Shown here: piece after piece, positions 8,319-18,360 of the stretch
Layout: every line of letters begins with the position of its first letter
Numbering within the stretch: position 1 is the first letter of the stretch
Assembly (NCBI GenBank): GCA_902788315.1
Contig: CADAJS010000003.1
Location: forward strand, 186,606-250,605
From: an uncultured Bacteroidales bacterium
GTDB taxonomy: Bacteria > Bacteroidota > Bacteroidia > Bacteroidales > Bacteroidaceae
Direction: 5' to 3'
DNA: 64,000 bases
Notes under the pieces: generated by a model
Database searches by the model: none
The model's input: only the letters and a program-made list of their open reading frames with translations
Told to the model about the DNA's origin: nothing
Program-made: the position numbers and the translations under genes

Positions 8319-10746
8319 TCACCGATGGCTTTTTACCGATGAGATATGGCTGCATCCATTCGGGGCGTGCAGGTGCCTTGCCGTTCTCAAGCTGCTGCTG
8401 CCACTCCTCATCGGTGAGGCGCTCGCCCAGCGGCTTGACGAACTCGTAATAGCTGAATGTGGCTCCACGCGTCAGATAGGTCCGGCCACCGATGTCCACC
8501 AGGACATAGATGATGTCGGCATTGCCGGTGGCTTCGTACAGAATGCCACACTTCTTGCAATCGGGGATGTTGCGGGTGAACACATCGGCCACCACAGCCA
8601 CGGAACGGTCCGGACCCTGGACCAATTCCCAGTTGCTCAGCAAGAGGTCGGGGTCCACGACGCTCAGGGTGAACCATTCGAGCGAGGAACCCAGATACTT
8701 GATTGTCGCATAGTCGCTCTCCTCCAGCATTTCACCTGCAAGTTCCTTACGAGTGGCGTCGATGCAGAAGGCGATGTAATGCTCCAGCTGTTCCGTACGC
8801 TCCCGGAGTTTCTCGTCCATCATGCCATGCTTCTCGAGGAGCGAGCGGGTGAGGGCGAGCAGTTCCTGCATCTTCGTCCAGAAGGGCATGTTGGGCTCCA
8901 CGTAGCCCACCAGGATGGGGTCTGGGAACTCGCTGCCTCCGCCACACTCGGCTGCCATCGGCTGTTCTGCATACAGGATGGCATCGTGCTTCAGCTCGGC
9001 CCAGGAAGCCAACGCCGTGTTCAGGTTCTTGCGACGCCAGGCACGGGTCTGCATATAATTGGGTTGCCCCTTCTCCTGTGTCTGGAGTTCCACGAGGCAC
9101 TGCATCCATTTGTTATACATCGAGCGGTCCCAGTCGCTGTAGCCCTCAAAGCGCTTCTTCATACGGGTGGCCTCATCACGATACTTCGCCCACCGGGAAG
9201 GATAGTCGTACACCTTATTTATTATATGGTCGGCCTCGTCCGTTCCGAAGGCCGAGAAGACATCCAAGCCAGAGGGAAAGGGATGACGGGCATTGGGCTT
9301 CTCGTCATACATCGCACAGAGCACTTCGGCATCGGGCGTATAACGTTGCGGCATGTAGTTGATCTTGTCGGTACACTGCGAGTCGGCCACCTTCGGGGTG
9401 ATGCGGTTACGCGACTGGAAGAGGGTCTTCAGCCGGCCGTCGAGCCACAGGAGCTTGCCGTCGTCGGTCAGGTCGGCCATGCGGGTGATATCGCCCTCGA
9501 CAAGCAGGTCGGCCAGGTCGAAGGCAGAGACGTTGTCGGGCTCGCCCATCAGAAACTGCAACGTTTCATAGACGCTCTCTCCGGCGTTTTTCTTTTCTTG
9601 CCTGAGCGAGTTGATGAGGAAGGCCATCATGGCGGCGTACTGGAGCGAGCGCTTGCTTTCGCGGCAGAACGTACACGTCTGTAACCACATCATGGCACGG
9701 AAGTAGCGCTGCTGGGCCTCGCTGCGGGTATAGTGACCGCGTGGGCGGAAGAGGTCATAGGCAAAATATACATTACGATATGACATCATGGGCGAGAGTG
9801 CCGGCTTTTCCTGGGCCACGAGGCTGAGTTCACCAGCCACGGCCTTGGCATAGCTTTCGGGCACGGCAAGCTGTGCCTCGCCGGTCAGCAGACGGTCGGC
9901 AATGGCAAAGAAGGCCGCATTATACTCGGCCAGGTCGCGCAGCCCGTCGTCGGCGGTCTGTGATGCGAGTTCAATGGCACGGCTGTTCATGAACTGGCAG
10001 GTCTGGTGGAGGCGGTTGGCATATTCGTACCTCTCCAGACACTTCAGCACATAGCTGAAATACATGTGAAAGGCTTGCAGGTAAACATCGGTGGTCACAA
10101 AACTGGGCATGCACTGATAGTCGTTCATCTCATACACGTTGAACAGCTGCTGCATGTCGGTCGGCGTGATGCAGAAGTTATAGCGGTTCAGCCGCTGGTA
10201 GAACGCCGAGTCGAGATCCTCCATCTGGAACATATTGACGGTCAGCGCAGGATTACGCAGCGCCACGCCATCGCGGTTCACCACAGGCTGCGCCTCCATC
10301 TGGGCCAGACGGCGGTCTATGCGGTCAACGAAAGCCTGCTCCTCGGCCGACAGTTCGGCCTGGTCATAGTCAACCAGCGCGTTCCAGTCGTGCGCCTCCA
10401 AATATTCATAACAGGTCTGTTCGTACCAATCGGGACACTTCACCTGAAAGAAGCGGTTCATCTCCTGCTCCATAAACCACATCCCATGCAGGGCATAGAC
10501 GTAGTTCTTCATCACTCGCAGCTCGGCATAGGTCATATCGGAGATGTCAGTGGAGAGGTCCACCTGCTTGGGCAACGTCTTTGAAGTAAGCAGGAAGGAG
10601 TGCATCATGTAGGACGACGAGTCGCCGGGCAGCCCGGCGTCGTTCGCTACAGGAGCCGACGGTGTGTCATTGTTGACTTTTGGAGCATGCTTGCCACATG
10701 AGCCCAGTGCAAACACGACGGCCAAGAAATAGTATATGCGTTTCAT
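8287..10746 (-). CDS. DUF3160 domain lipoprotein
   Basis: An 819-residue predicted lipoprotein (MKRIYYFLAVVFALGSCGK, Cys17). The central segment NVYEMNDYQCMPSFVTTDVYLQAFHMYFSYVLKCLE matches the DUF3160 signature, a family of large exported proteins of unknown function. The C-terminus has a CKKCG motif and an extended LVDIGGRTYLTRGATFSYYEF stretch typical of the same family. It is the first gene of a two-gene unit with the CapA-like phosphoesterase, with a 32-bp overlap. A three-copy palindrome array sits about 70-130 bp upstream of its start. No catalytic motif is recognised. Confidence 0.85.
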   Translation of the reverse strand: MKRIYYFLAVVFALGSCGKHAPKVNNDTPSAPVANDAGLPGDSSSYMMHSFLLTSKTLPKQVDLSTDISDMTYAELRVMKNYVYALHGMWFMEQEMNRFFQVKCPDWYEQTCYEYLEAHDWNALVDYDQAELSAEEQAFVDRIDRRLAQMEAQPVVNRDGVALRNPALTVNMFQMEDLDSAFYQRLNRYNFCITPTDMQQLFNVYEMNDYQCMPSFVTTDVYLQAFHMYFSYVLKCLERYEYANRLHQTCQFMNSRAIELASQTADDGLRDLAEYNAAFFAIADRLLTGEAQLAVPESYAKAVAGELSLVAQEKPALSPMMSYRNVYFAYDLFRPRGHYTRSEAQQRYFRAMMWLQTCTFCRESKRSLQYAAMMAFLINSLRQEKKNAGESVYETLQFLMGEPDNVSAFDLADLLVEGDITRMADLTDDGKLLWLDGRLKTLFQSRNRITPKVADSQCTDKINYMPQRYTPDAEVLCAMYDEKPNARHPFPSGLDVFSAFGTDEADHIINKVYDYPSRWAKYRDEATRMKKRFEGYSDWDRSMYNKWMQCLVELQTQEKGQPNYMQTRAWRRKNLNTALASWAELKHDAILYAEQPMAAECGGGSEFPDPILVGYVEPNMPFWTKMQELLALTRSLLEKHGMMDEKLRERTEQLEHYIAFCIDATRKELAGEMLEESDYATIKYLGSSLEWFTLSVVDPDLLLSNWELVQGPDRSVAVVADVFTRNIPDCKKCGILYEATGNADIIYVLVDIGGRTYLTRGATFSYYEFVKPLGERLTDEEWQQQLENGKAPARPEWMQPYLIGKKPSVNETVFYGSGC

Positions 10747-10813
10747 ATTATAAGTTTATTGAAGTTTCGGGAGTCCTTAACTCCATTATTTCCCATGACG
10801 TGTTCCTGTGGAC

Positions 10814-10875
10814 TTTATCACGTGTGATAAACTCTTTTATCACGTATGATAAACTCTTTTATCACGTGTGATAAA
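10814..10875. repeat. Array of three 18-bp palindromes at 22-bp period
   Basis: TTTATCACGTGTGATAAA at 10814-10831, TTTATCACGTATGATAAA at 10836-10853 and TTTATCACGTGTGATAAA at 10858-10875. Period is exactly 22 bp, about two helical turns. It lies 63 bp after the stop of the 184-residue lipoprotein gene and 68 bp before the DUF3160 start, both on the minus strand. The layout fits a multi-site operator. The palindrome has the same plan (TTT-NN-CAC-nn-GTG-NN-AAA) as the elements at 7228, 18207 and 46842. Confidence 0.9.
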
Positions 10876-10937
10876 GCGCGGCGCGGCACGCCATGTAACT
10901 CGACAGAGTGTATTCATCACGAATTTGAGACCAGGAA

Positions 10938-11492
10938 TCATTCACTGAGGTATCTGACAAATTTCAGGCCGAAGCCTTGATAACGATAGACTGCCTCCAC
11001 AAGCGTGGAGTCGGGACGGCGCTCCCATGTATGTACCATAGCGGGTAGCGAATCACGCTCCACATGGAAATCCACAAGCGGCAGTCCTACCCGCGAGCCA
11101 AGCCACAGCGGACGTATCAGCTCGCCACGATAGAGCTTGAAGATGAATAGCCGCCGGTCCCGCTCGGGACGATAGCGTGTGGCACGGACCACTCCCACCA
11201 GAATCTCAGGCAGAGAGTCGCCCGTCACGTCGCCGCAATCGAAACGATATACGGAGTCGCGAAGCGTCCAGACATCCACGAGCGAGTCGGCCATATAATG
11301 ACACAGACGCCACACGGAGTCTCCCTCCGTCGAAAGGCCTATCCGTCCGCCACACTCGGGTGAACGATAGATGAATGTCGAGTCATCCCTTTGCCGAATG
11401 CCTATATCTTCATGCCCGACACGGGCGCATGCCGTGGCTATCAGGCAACATGCCGCAAAGGAGCTTCGGAGAATGAAAGAACCGACCGCCAT
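10938..11492 (-). CDS. Small predicted lipoprotein, function unknown
   Basis: A 184-residue protein with a lipoprotein-type N-terminus (FAACCLIATAC, Cys22). The middle part DCGDVTGDSLPEILVGVVRATRYRPERDRRLFIFKLYRGELIRPLW resembles a single FG-GAP/VCBS-like repeat (D-x-T-G-D-x-L-P-E-I). I do not recognise a named family. It lies 36 bp after the CE1-type esterase gene in transcription order and may be cotranscribed with it. The protein is probably anchored in the outer membrane. Confidence 0.7.
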   Translation of the reverse strand: MAVGSFILRSSFAACCLIATACARVGHEDIGIRQRDDSTFIYRSPECGGRIGLSTEGDSVWRLCHYMADSLVDVWTLRDSVYRFDCGDVTGDSLPEILVGVVRATRYRPERDRRLFIFKLYRGELIRPLWLGSRVGLPLVDFHVERDSLPAMVHTWERRPDSTLVEAVYRYQGFGLKFVRYLSE

Positions 11493-11528
11493 CGTATTGC
11501 CTTTCGTGCCTGCCTATGCCGTAGAGGC

Positions 11529-12701
<1,173 letters not shown>

Positions 12702-12716
12702 TTATAAGTCATTGTG

Positions 12717-12724
12717 CAAAGTTA
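12717..12724 (-). promoter_or_regulatory. -7 promoter motif for the esterase gene
   Basis: The minus strand reads TAACTTTG 31 bp before the esterase ATG. It lies back to back with the motif for the rhamnosidase, so the 152-bp intergenic region probably holds two divergent promoters. Confidence 0.45.
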
Positions 12725-12767
12725 TTATTTTTTGCGCAATCTGCTTCGCTTAATGGCAGAAAAAGTG

Positions 12768-12775
12768 TATATTTG
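12768..12775 (+). promoter_or_regulatory. -7 promoter motif for the rhamnosidase gene
   Basis: TATATTTG matches TAnnTTTG on the plus strand, 64 bp before the GH78 start. No TTTG is found at 19-21 bp spacing. Confidence 0.4.
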
Positions 12776-12838
12776 TCGAGAAAAAAGCCGCAGATGACGG
12801 CAAACAGTGCCCTATGCCGCCTCTGCCCTACGATATAA

Positions 12839-15577
12839 ATGACGTTTGAAGCTATGACGAATCATCCTTTCTCCGTGCGAAGCACCCTCATTCTGATTGT
12901 TTCGTGGCTGAGCATCACACCGCTCCTGGCTGCCAATATAACCCGTCTGCGCGTAAACCGGCAGTCCCGTCCCACAGGCATCCAGCGTACGGCATGCTTC
13001 AGCTGGCAGGTGGAATCATCGAAGCAAGACGTACGCCAAGTTGCCTATGCCATCACAGTGGCCACCACACGGGCCGGACTGAACGGCGGACGCGAGCAAC
13101 TGTGGAACAGTGGCCGCGTGGAGAGCAGCGAGACGCTGCAGGTGCCTTATCAAGGACGCAAGTTGCCTTACGGCGCAGACATCCTATGGCAGGTGGAGGT
13201 ATGGCTCAGTAGCGGCGAACATGTCACCAGTCCCGTACAACATTTCCTTACAGGGATGAAGATGGATCGGTGGGAGGCACGCTGGATCGGGGTGAACGAC
13301 TTCGAACACACCATCGTCGAGGACGGACGACGTGATCTCCCTGCACGCTATCTGCGACACGAATTCGACGTGCCCTCACGAGTCAAGCGGGCCGTACTCT
13401 ACATCAGCGGAATGGGACACAGCGCAGCTTACCTGAACGGACAGCTCGCCACACCCGACGTATTCGGCACCGTACAGAGCGACTGGGACAAGACGGTGTA
13501 TTACAACACCATCGACGTCACGTCCCTCGTCCAAAAAGGGCGCAACGCCATCGGCGTCGTTCTAGGCAATGGTTTCACACTGGGCCTGCGACCCAACTAT
13601 CGCAACTTCGGCGGGCCGCGCCTCATGGCGCAGCTCGTGGTGGAAACAGCGGCCGACACGCTCGTCATCCCCACCGACACCAGTTGGAAGGCAACCAACC
13701 GAGGTCCCATCCGCCGCAACAATCTATACGACGGCGAACTGTACGATGCACGGCAGGAACTGGGCAACTGGGACCGTGCAGGCTACGACGATAGCCGATG
13801 GCAGGCGGCCGAAGTGATGCCCACGCCGATGGGCACACTGAAACCACAGCCCAATCCAGGCATACGCACACAGCACGAACTATACCCCATCGACATCCGC
13901 GACATGGGCGAGGGGCGCTACCTCATCGACATGGGACAGAATATGGCAGGGCAGCTACGCGCCACCCTCACAGCCAAAGCGGGACAGGCGGTAATTCTTC
14001 GCCACGCAGAGTTGCTCACGCCTGCCGGCGACTCGCTCTACACCGCCAACCTGCGTTCTGCGCTCTGCACGAACACATACATTCCCCGCGCCGACGGACG
14101 CTTCACCTATCAGCCGCTTCTAGTCTATCAAGGATTCCGCTTTGTCGAAGTCACTGGACTTGCCGAGATGCCTCGCCCCGAGGATATCACAGGACTGGTG
14201 CAGTATGATGAGATGGAGGAATGTGCGGGCTTCGAGTGTGACAACGAACTGCTCAACCGCCTGCACTCAAACGCGCTCTGGGGCATACGAGGCAATTATC
14301 ATGGCATGCCCACCGACTGCCCGCAACGCGACGAACGTCTGGGATGGACGGGCGACCGCCTGACGGGCTGCTACGGAGAGAACATCCTCATGGACAACGG
14401 AGCACTCTATTACAAATGGCTGCACGACCTGGTGGACTCGCAGAACGAAGCAGGACAGATTGCCCATCTCACCCCCGAATACCGCAAGGGGCGGCACGAC
14501 GGAGTCACATGGCCGGGGGCATTCGTCTATGCCACCTATATGCTCTATCGTCGTTATGGCGACCTGGATGCCGTGTACGAATTATATCCCTACCTGCAGA
14601 AGTGGGTGAACTATACCTACGAAAAGACACAACGCGACGGCATCCTGACCGTCGATCGCTATGGCGACTGGTGCATGCCTCCCGAACAGGAGAGCCTCAT
14701 CCACAGCAAAGACCCAGCCAGAAAGACGGAGGGGGCCGTGCTCAGCACGACAGTCTTTTATGACATCCTGCGCATGATGGGCGAGATGGCCACCCGCATC
14801 GGCAACCACTCCGATGCCAGCTACTATGCCCGCATGGCCGCACATATCAAGGCAGCGTATAACAAAACTTATTTCAATGCCGAAAAAGGCCAGTACAGCA
14901 ATAACACGGTAACGGCCAACATCCTGTCACTCGAGTTGGGCCTTGTGCCTCAAGGCTTCGAGGAGAAGGTAATGAAAAACATCGTCGAAGTCACCGAACA
15001 ACAGTTCGACGGCCACGTTTCCTGCGGTGTACTGGGCATTCAGCACCTCATGCGAGGACTCACTCACCACGGACAGCTCGACTTGGCCTGGCGCATCGTC
15101 AACCAGCGTTCCTTCCCCAGCTACGGCTATATGATCGAGCATGGTGCCACCACCATTTGGGAGTTGTGGAACGGCAACACAGCCGACCCAGCCATGAACA
15201 GCGCCAACCACGTGATGCTGCTGGGCGACCTGCTCCTCTGGTACTATGAGGACCTGGCCGGCATACGCAACGCCGAGGGCTCGCTGGGATACACCCATCT
15301 CGACATGGCTCCTTGTTTCCCGGAGGAGCTGCACCACGTGAAGGCATGGCAACGCACCGCCACCGGACTTGTGCGGAGCGAATGGACGCGCCAAGACGAC
15401 TCGCTCAGCTGGCAGATTGAGATTCCGGCAAACGCCACCGCCACCATACGCATCCCACAGCGCTTCGGCATCCGGCCCACGGAGGGTGGCGCCGTGCACG
15501 CGGTAAAAGAACAGGACGACTGCATCCTGGTGGAGGTGGGAAGCGGCAGACACACCTTTGTTTCTAATTCGAAGTAA
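12839..15577 (+). CDS. Alpha-L-rhamnosidase (GH78)
   Basis: A 912-residue secreted enzyme (hydrophobic signal STLILIVSWLSITPLLAA; Met6 is an alternative start). It has the GH78 order: an N-terminal beta domain (TRLRVNRQSRPTGIQRTACFSWQV), a domain with the ISGMGHSAAYLNGQ and GNGFTLG motifs, and the catalytic (alpha/alpha)6 barrel. The block GMPTDCPQRDERLGWTGD around residues 489-506 carries the conserved acidic residues that position and protonate rhamnosides. A later acidic residue in YMIEHGATTIWELWNG likely serves as the base. It would release terminal rhamnose from pectic or flavonoid glycosides. It is followed by a small regulator and a GH127 enzyme on the same strand. Confidence 0.95.
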   Translation: MTFEAMTNHPFSVRSTLILIVSWLSITPLLAANITRLRVNRQSRPTGIQRTACFSWQVESSKQDVRQVAYAITVATTRAGLNGGREQLWNSGRVESSETLQVPYQGRKLPYGADILWQVEVWLSSGEHVTSPVQHFLTGMKMDRWEARWIGVNDFEHTIVEDGRRDLPARYLRHEFDVPSRVKRAVLYISGMGHSAAYLNGQLATPDVFGTVQSDWDKTVYYNTIDVTSLVQKGRNAIGVVLGNGFTLGLRPNYRNFGGPRLMAQLVVETAADTLVIPTDTSWKATNRGPIRRNNLYDGELYDARQELGNWDRAGYDDSRWQAAEVMPTPMGTLKPQPNPGIRTQHELYPIDIRDMGEGRYLIDMGQNMAGQLRATLTAKAGQAVILRHAELLTPAGDSLYTANLRSALCTNTYIPRADGRFTYQPLLVYQGFRFVEVTGLAEMPRPEDITGLVQYDEMEECAGFECDNELLNRLHSNALWGIRGNYHGMPTDCPQRDERLGWTGDRLTGCYGENILMDNGALYYKWLHDLVDSQNEAGQIAHLTPEYRKGRHDGVTWPGAFVYATYMLYRRYGDLDAVYELYPYLQKWVNYTYEKTQRDGILTVDRYGDWCMPPEQESLIHSKDPARKTEGAVLSTTVFYDILRMMGEMATRIGNHSDASYYARMAAHIKAAYNKTYFNAEKGQYSNNTVTANILSLELGLVPQGFEEKVMKNIVEVTEQQFDGHVSCGVLGIQHLMRGLTHHGQLDLAWRIVNQRSFPSYGYMIEHGATTIWELWNGNTADPAMNSANHVMLLGDLLLWYYEDLAGIRNAEGSLGYTHLDMAPCFPEELHHVKAWQRTATGLVRSEWTRQDDSLSWQIEIPANATATIRIPQRFGIRPTEGGAVHAVKEQDDCILVEVGSGRHTFVSNSK

Positions 15578-15593
15578 CATAAACCGACACAAT

Positions 15594-16310
15594 ATGATAG
15601 TAAACGACTTGCAACGCCTTCGCTGGCAGATACTGGACGAGGCACTACGCGACCCCGTGATGGAGTACTTCATGGGCGAACGGACGAAAACCAACGAGAC
15701 AGGAAACACACGTAGTCTGATACACTATGTCAATCAGCGTCTGCGGGCCATCAACCGGGCATACAGCTGTAGCAAGCGCAATCTGCAGAACGACGTAAAG
15801 CTCTTTCAGCAGAAGGGCGCACGACTGGAACCGCGGTTCCGCCGGGGACACAAACGCATCCTGCGCTACATCAATCTGGAGTGGAAGAACCCCCTGCTGC
15901 GCCCGGCTCGTTCGCTGATGCTGCAGGACGAGGCAGAGGCACCGGCCCCGCAGAGCACCCACAGCACCCGTGAACTTGCCCTCTCGCAGGGCGAGTTGTG
16001 TGCCGTCACGCTACGTCTGTCTTCACAAGCCACCGACGTACTCGACCTGCTGGGTTCCCCTACCATTCTGCAACGGCAGTCAGATGCAGAGAGCGGTGCG
16101 GAAACCATCACCGTAGAGGTTCCCGTAAACCGAGGCACAAAGGCACTCTTGCTGGGCCTCGGGGCCGACGTAGAAGTGCTGGCGCCCGACAAGCTGCGCG
16201 ACGATTTCCGTCAAAGCGCACAATTGCTCCAGAAAATGTACCGGAAAGGAGCATCCGTCGCACAGAGCAAGAGTGAAGGACAGCCCTCGCTGTTCGGCGA
16301 ATTATTCTAA
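15594..16310 (+). CDS. WYL-family-like transcriptional regulator lacking the WYL core
   Basis: I chose the ATG at 15594 because the longer frame from 15558 starts inside the rhamnosidase gene. The 238-residue product has an N-terminal helix-turn-helix-like part (INRAYSCSKRNLQNDVKLFQQ), as in Bacteroidota WYL regulators. Its C-terminal segment ITVEVPVNRGTKALLLGLGADVEVLAPDKLR plus DDFRQSAQLLQKMY matches the WCX extension that ends such proteins. The ligand-binding WYL domain normally found between these (with its W-Y-L motif) is absent; the linker is Ala/Pro-rich. It probably binds DNA and may control the flanking GH78/GH127 genes, but its signal is unclear. Confidence 0.72.
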   Translation: MIVNDLQRLRWQILDEALRDPVMEYFMGERTKTNETGNTRSLIHYVNQRLRAINRAYSCSKRNLQNDVKLFQQKGARLEPRFRRGHKRILRYINLEWKNPLLRPARSLMLQDEAEAPAPQSTHSTRELALSQGELCAVTLRLSSQATDVLDLLGSPTILQRQSDAESGAETITVEVPVNRGTKALLLGLGADVEVLAPDKLRDDFRQSAQLLQKMYRKGASVAQSKSEGQPSLFGELF

Positions 16311-16334
16311 GAAAAGACAAAGGCCAAAACGAAT

Positions 16335-18173
16335 ATGGAAAGCAAGAAATATATCCTCCTATTGCTTCTCTGCACCGCCGTCACAGCAGGTGCACGCGAA
16401 GCCAGGAAAGCAATGACACAGGTGAACTTCTCAAAGGTCAAGGTAACGGACCGCTTCTGGTCGCCCCGCATTGAGAACAACGCGTTGCATACGATTCCCG
16501 TATGCCTCGACCAGATAGAAAACAAGACAGGCCGCATCCAGAACTTTGACAACGCGGCCAAGGGCGAAGGAAAACACTCGGGCATCTTCTTCGACGACTC
16601 GGATGTCTATAAGGCCGTCGAGGGTGTTGCCTACAGCCTCATCAACCAGCCGGACAGCACGCTCGAGGCACACATGGATGCATGGATTGACAAGTTCGCT
16701 GCCGCCCAGCAGCCCGACGGATACATCAATACGTTCTATACGCTGACGGGGGTGCAGAACCGCTGGAGCGACATGGACAAGCACGAAATGTACTGTGCGG
16801 GCCATCTGCTGGAAGCCGCCATCGCCTACTATCAAGCCACCGGAAAGGACAAGTTGCTGGGCGTTGCCACACGCATGATTGACCACATGATGCAGACCTT
16901 CGGCCCCGGGAAACGTCACTGGGTGCCTGGCCACGAGGAGATTGAGCTGGCTCTCTGCAAGCTCTATGCGCTCAACGGCGAGCGGCGCTATCTCGACTTT
17001 GCCCACTGGCTCCTCGAGGAACGAGGCCACGGCTACGGAATCCGCGACGGGAAGCCGTGGAACCCCAAGTATTATCAAGACATCGTGCCCGTAAGCGAAC
17101 TGCGCCAGATAAGCGGACATGCCGTGAGGGCAATGTACCTCTTCTGTGGAATGGCCGACGTAGCCTCATATGTCGAGAAGACAAACTACCTGACAGCGCT
17201 CGACTCGCTGTGGGACAACGTCACCCAGTGTCACATGTACGTCACAGGCGGCATCGGTGTGGCATACCGGAGCGAGGGATTCAGCGAGCCCTACGACCTG
17301 CCCAACTATGAGGCCTATTGCGAGACGTGTGCTTCTATCGGCATGGTGCTATGGAACCATCGCATGAACGAGTGGAAGGGCGATTCGCGCTATGTCGATG
17401 TGCTGGAACGCTCGCTCTACAACGGAGTCATATCCGGCGTGAGCCTCACCGGAGAGAACTTCTTTTACGTAAACCCCCTGGCCTCTCATGGCAAGCACCA
17501 TCGTCAAGCATGGTACGGATGTGCCTGCTGCCCGAGCAATGTGTGCCGGTTCATTCCCTCGGTGGGCAATTACATCTATGGCACGGGCAACGACGCGCTG
17601 TGGGTGAACCTGTACATCGGAAGCGAGGCTTCCTGCAAGGTAAAAAAACACGACGTACAGGTAAAGATGGAGACCGAAATGCCCTGGCAGGGCAAGGCTG
17701 CCCTCACCTTTGAGAGCGAAATGAAGGGACAGCTGCGCCTACGCATCCCGCAGTGGGCCGAAGGCTTCCGGGTGAGCGTCAACGGACAGCCGGTGAAATA
17801 CAAGCGAGAGCGCGGATATGCCATTGTCTCGCGCAGCTGGAAGAAGGGCGACGCCGTCAACATTGAAATGCCGATGCAGATACGCATGCTCGAGGCCGAC
17901 CCGCGAGTGAAAGAGGACGTGGGGCAGCGTGCCGTACAGCGCGGTCCGCTCATCTATTGTGCCGAGGAGGTGGACAATCCGCAACACTTTGACGAGATAG
18001 CCCTCTCGCCGTCCACAAAATGGACCGACCGCTACGTGCCGAAGCTGCGGGGCATCGTCGAGCTGAAGGCCACCGAGGGCAGCCAGACATTCACACTGAT
18101 CCCCTACTATGCATGGGACAACCGGCTGGCAGGGGAAATGCGCGTGTGGATGCCTTGGAAGGAAGGGCAGTGA
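16335..18173 (+). CDS. Beta-L-arabinofuranosidase-like enzyme (GH127, DUF1680)
   Basis: A 612-residue protein with a signal peptide (YILLLLLCTAVTAGA). The start of the mature part, VNFSKVKVTDRFWSPRIENN, is typical of GH127. The zinc/catalytic centre is visible: Glu and Cys in YEAYCETCASIGMVLWNHRM (about residues 326-345), and the Cys pair in WYGCACCPSNVCR (about 393-405), where one Cys acts as nucleophile in characterised members. The C-terminal beta-sandwich carries RIPQWAEGFRVSVNGQP. The family cleaves beta-L-arabinofuranosides; related families act on other pectic sugars, so the exact sugar is open. It lies 24 bp after the regulator gene and ends before a strong hairpin. Confidence 0.93.
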   Translation: MESKKYILLLLLCTAVTAGAREARKAMTQVNFSKVKVTDRFWSPRIENNALHTIPVCLDQIENKTGRIQNFDNAAKGEGKHSGIFFDDSDVYKAVEGVAYSLINQPDSTLEAHMDAWIDKFAAAQQPDGYINTFYTLTGVQNRWSDMDKHEMYCAGHLLEAAIAYYQATGKDKLLGVATRMIDHMMQTFGPGKRHWVPGHEEIELALCKLYALNGERRYLDFAHWLLEERGHGYGIRDGKPWNPKYYQDIVPVSELRQISGHAVRAMYLFCGMADVASYVEKTNYLTALDSLWDNVTQCHMYVTGGIGVAYRSEGFSEPYDLPNYEAYCETCASIGMVLWNHRMNEWKGDSRYVDVLERSLYNGVISGVSLTGENFFYVNPLASHGKHHRQAWYGCACCPSNVCRFIPSVGNYIYGTGNDALWVNLYIGSEASCKVKKHDVQVKMETEMPWQGKAALTFESEMKGQLRLRIPQWAEGFRVSVNGQPVKYKRERGYAIVSRSWKKGDAVNIEMPMQIRMLEADPRVKEDVGQRAVQRGPLIYCAEEVDNPQHFDEIALSPSTKWTDRYVPKLRGIVELKATEGSQTFTLIPYYAWDNRLAGEMRVWMPWKEGQ

Positions 18174-18206
18174 GGCAGGCAAAGGAAAAGCCTGCCATAC
18201 GGTGTG

Positions 18207-18281
18207 CGCCCCGTCCCATTTTCCCGCGTGTGGGAAAATGGGACGGGGCGTGCCGCACAGGACTTTCCCACGCGTGGGAAA
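18207..18281. repeat. Paired-palindrome intergenic element, copy 2, with a 19-bp perfect hairpin
   Basis: Palindromes TTTCCCGCGTGTGGGAAA (18220-18237) and TTTCCCACGCGTGGGAAA (18264-18281) are exactly 44 bp apart. The first is the tip of a perfect 19-bp stem (arms 18207-18225 and 18232-18250). It lies between the convergent GH127 and acid phosphatase genes, 34 bp after the former stop. The order T-tract, GC core, A-tract is the reverse of an intrinsic terminator, although the long stem might still block 3' exonucleases. Confidence 0.9.
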
Positions 18282-18360
18282 AATGCCTGCGGTAAGCCTC
18301 ACTGGCAAGCAAGGCGTACGCAGAGATGGAACGAAAAGGGGAAGGAACTGTGAATCAAGG

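Noticed and set aside
10814..10875. A CRISPR array
   Set aside because: The repeats are perfect palindromes with 4-bp gaps, far too short for spacers, and no cas gene is present.
18207..18281. The paired palindromes as ordinary bidirectional terminators
   Set aside because: The core has Ts before and As after the GC part, the reverse of an intrinsic terminator, and the paired spacing is conserved among loci. A role at mRNA 3' ends is still possible.
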